NCBI GenBank assembly: GCA_963664935.2
Contig: CAXXSE010000007.1
Span: forward strand, 682,001 to 746,000
Direction: 5' to 3'
Origin: G963664935 sp963664935
GTDB taxonomy: Bacteria; Pseudomonadota; Gammaproteobacteria; Methylococcales; G963664935
DNA: 64,000 nt
The notes under the pieces were generated by a model. The model saw only the letters and a program-made list of their open reading frames with translations. It made no database searches and had not been told where the DNA came from. How positions within the stretch are numbered: position 1 is the first letter of the stretch; each line of letters opens with the position of its first letter. The position numbers were made by a program, and so were the translations under genes. Below, one piece after another: positions 63,805-64,000 of the stretch.

Positions 63805-64000
63805 TTTAGCCATCCGTGGGAAGCCATTTCGCCACTGTGGCTCTGAGATGACCGGATAGATCACGATACGCGGAAATGTCGGAAAATCCATCTTCGGCCA
63901 AGAGGTCGGCGACGAGCCCGGCTTGCGTATATCCGTGTTCAAAAATCAAGTAACCTTTGGGCTGAAGGTGATTGGTTGCGTCCTTTGAAATGGTTTTAAG
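63805..64000 (-). CDS. prmC: PrmC/HemK release factor glutamine methyltransferase, C-terminal part
   Basis: The last 64 codons, with the N-terminus outside the window. They read ATNHLQPKGYLIFEHGYTQA, GLVADLLAEDGFSDIS and YRDLSGHLRATVAKW, the usual end of PrmC (EHGxxQ and RDLxGxxR). PrmC methylates the GGQ glutamine of release factors RF1 and RF2. The stop TAA is at 63805-63807. An intact housekeeping gene as far as seen. Confidence 0.92.

Noticed and set aside
1..64000. tRNA, rRNA or CRISPR arrays
   Set aside because: Looking for T-loop-like GTTCGA contexts and for regularly spaced short repeats gave nothing convincing; the repeats present are MITE-like or dispersed.

Overview
The window looks like a stretch of a gammaproteobacterial chromosome of moderate GC content. 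The support is family-level: a Wza/Wzc/Wzy-type exopolysaccharide locus, a PrmC end, a remnant of a YbiT-type ABC-F ATPase and Rpn-type nuclease genes. Genus cannot be read from it; a sulfur-oxidising lineage rich in insertion sequences is only a guess. Three insertion-sequence families, at least three families of short inverted-repeat elements (MITE-like), dispersed repeats and many broken genes show a genome in active decay and rearrangement.

Layout. 1-7 kb: two copies of an 1802-bp IS (here IS-A), an interrupted secreted-protein fragment, a carnosine-methyltransferase-like gene and an alkaline-phosphatase-fold protein. 7-10.2 kb: an ABC-F remnant and a three-gene cassette of PqqD-HPr-kinase fusion, nucleotidyltransferase (broken) and a short leader-like peptide. 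10.7-13.7 kb: a GC-rich pair of secreted proteins, one a matrixin-like metalloprotease. 13.9-44.7 kb: the exopolysaccharide locus. It holds wza (split by an IS4 element), wzc (frameshifted), a VpsP-like gene (frameshifted), a Wzy/O-antigen-ligase protein, a WecA-like initiating transferase, VanZ, several glycosyltransferases and methyltransferases, AsnB, EpsG, a nucleotidyltransferase, HAD, a CofD-like protein, an acyltransferase, FkbM and a Wzx flippase. A GT4-epsG-asnB block is duplicated inside the locus and each copy has lost different members.

44.8-53.3 kb is an accessory island of toxin-antitoxin pairs (HepT/MntA, VapBC types, a ParE-like remnant). Most pairs carry one broken partner, and they sit among dispersed repeats, MITE-like elements and an IS630 element. 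53.3-58.2 kb encodes two large surface/secreted proteins that share a C-terminal module with the metalloprotease at 11-13.6 kb. 58.2-63.2 kb has an outer-membrane beta-barrel, a subtilisin-family protease with a frameshift and a small propeptide-like partner gene cut by the third IS-A copy. The window closes with a JAMM/M67 metallopeptidase and the 3' end of prmC.

Together the central genes would build, modify (methyl, acyl, possibly amide and phospho groups), flip, polymerise and export a surface polysaccharide. Three genes at the start of the locus (wza, wzc, vpsP-like) are disrupted in this sequence, so export through this locus is doubtful unless the frameshifts are sequencing errors. Several frameshifts fall in runs of G or C, so read error, slippage or true decay must be separated before calling the genes dead.
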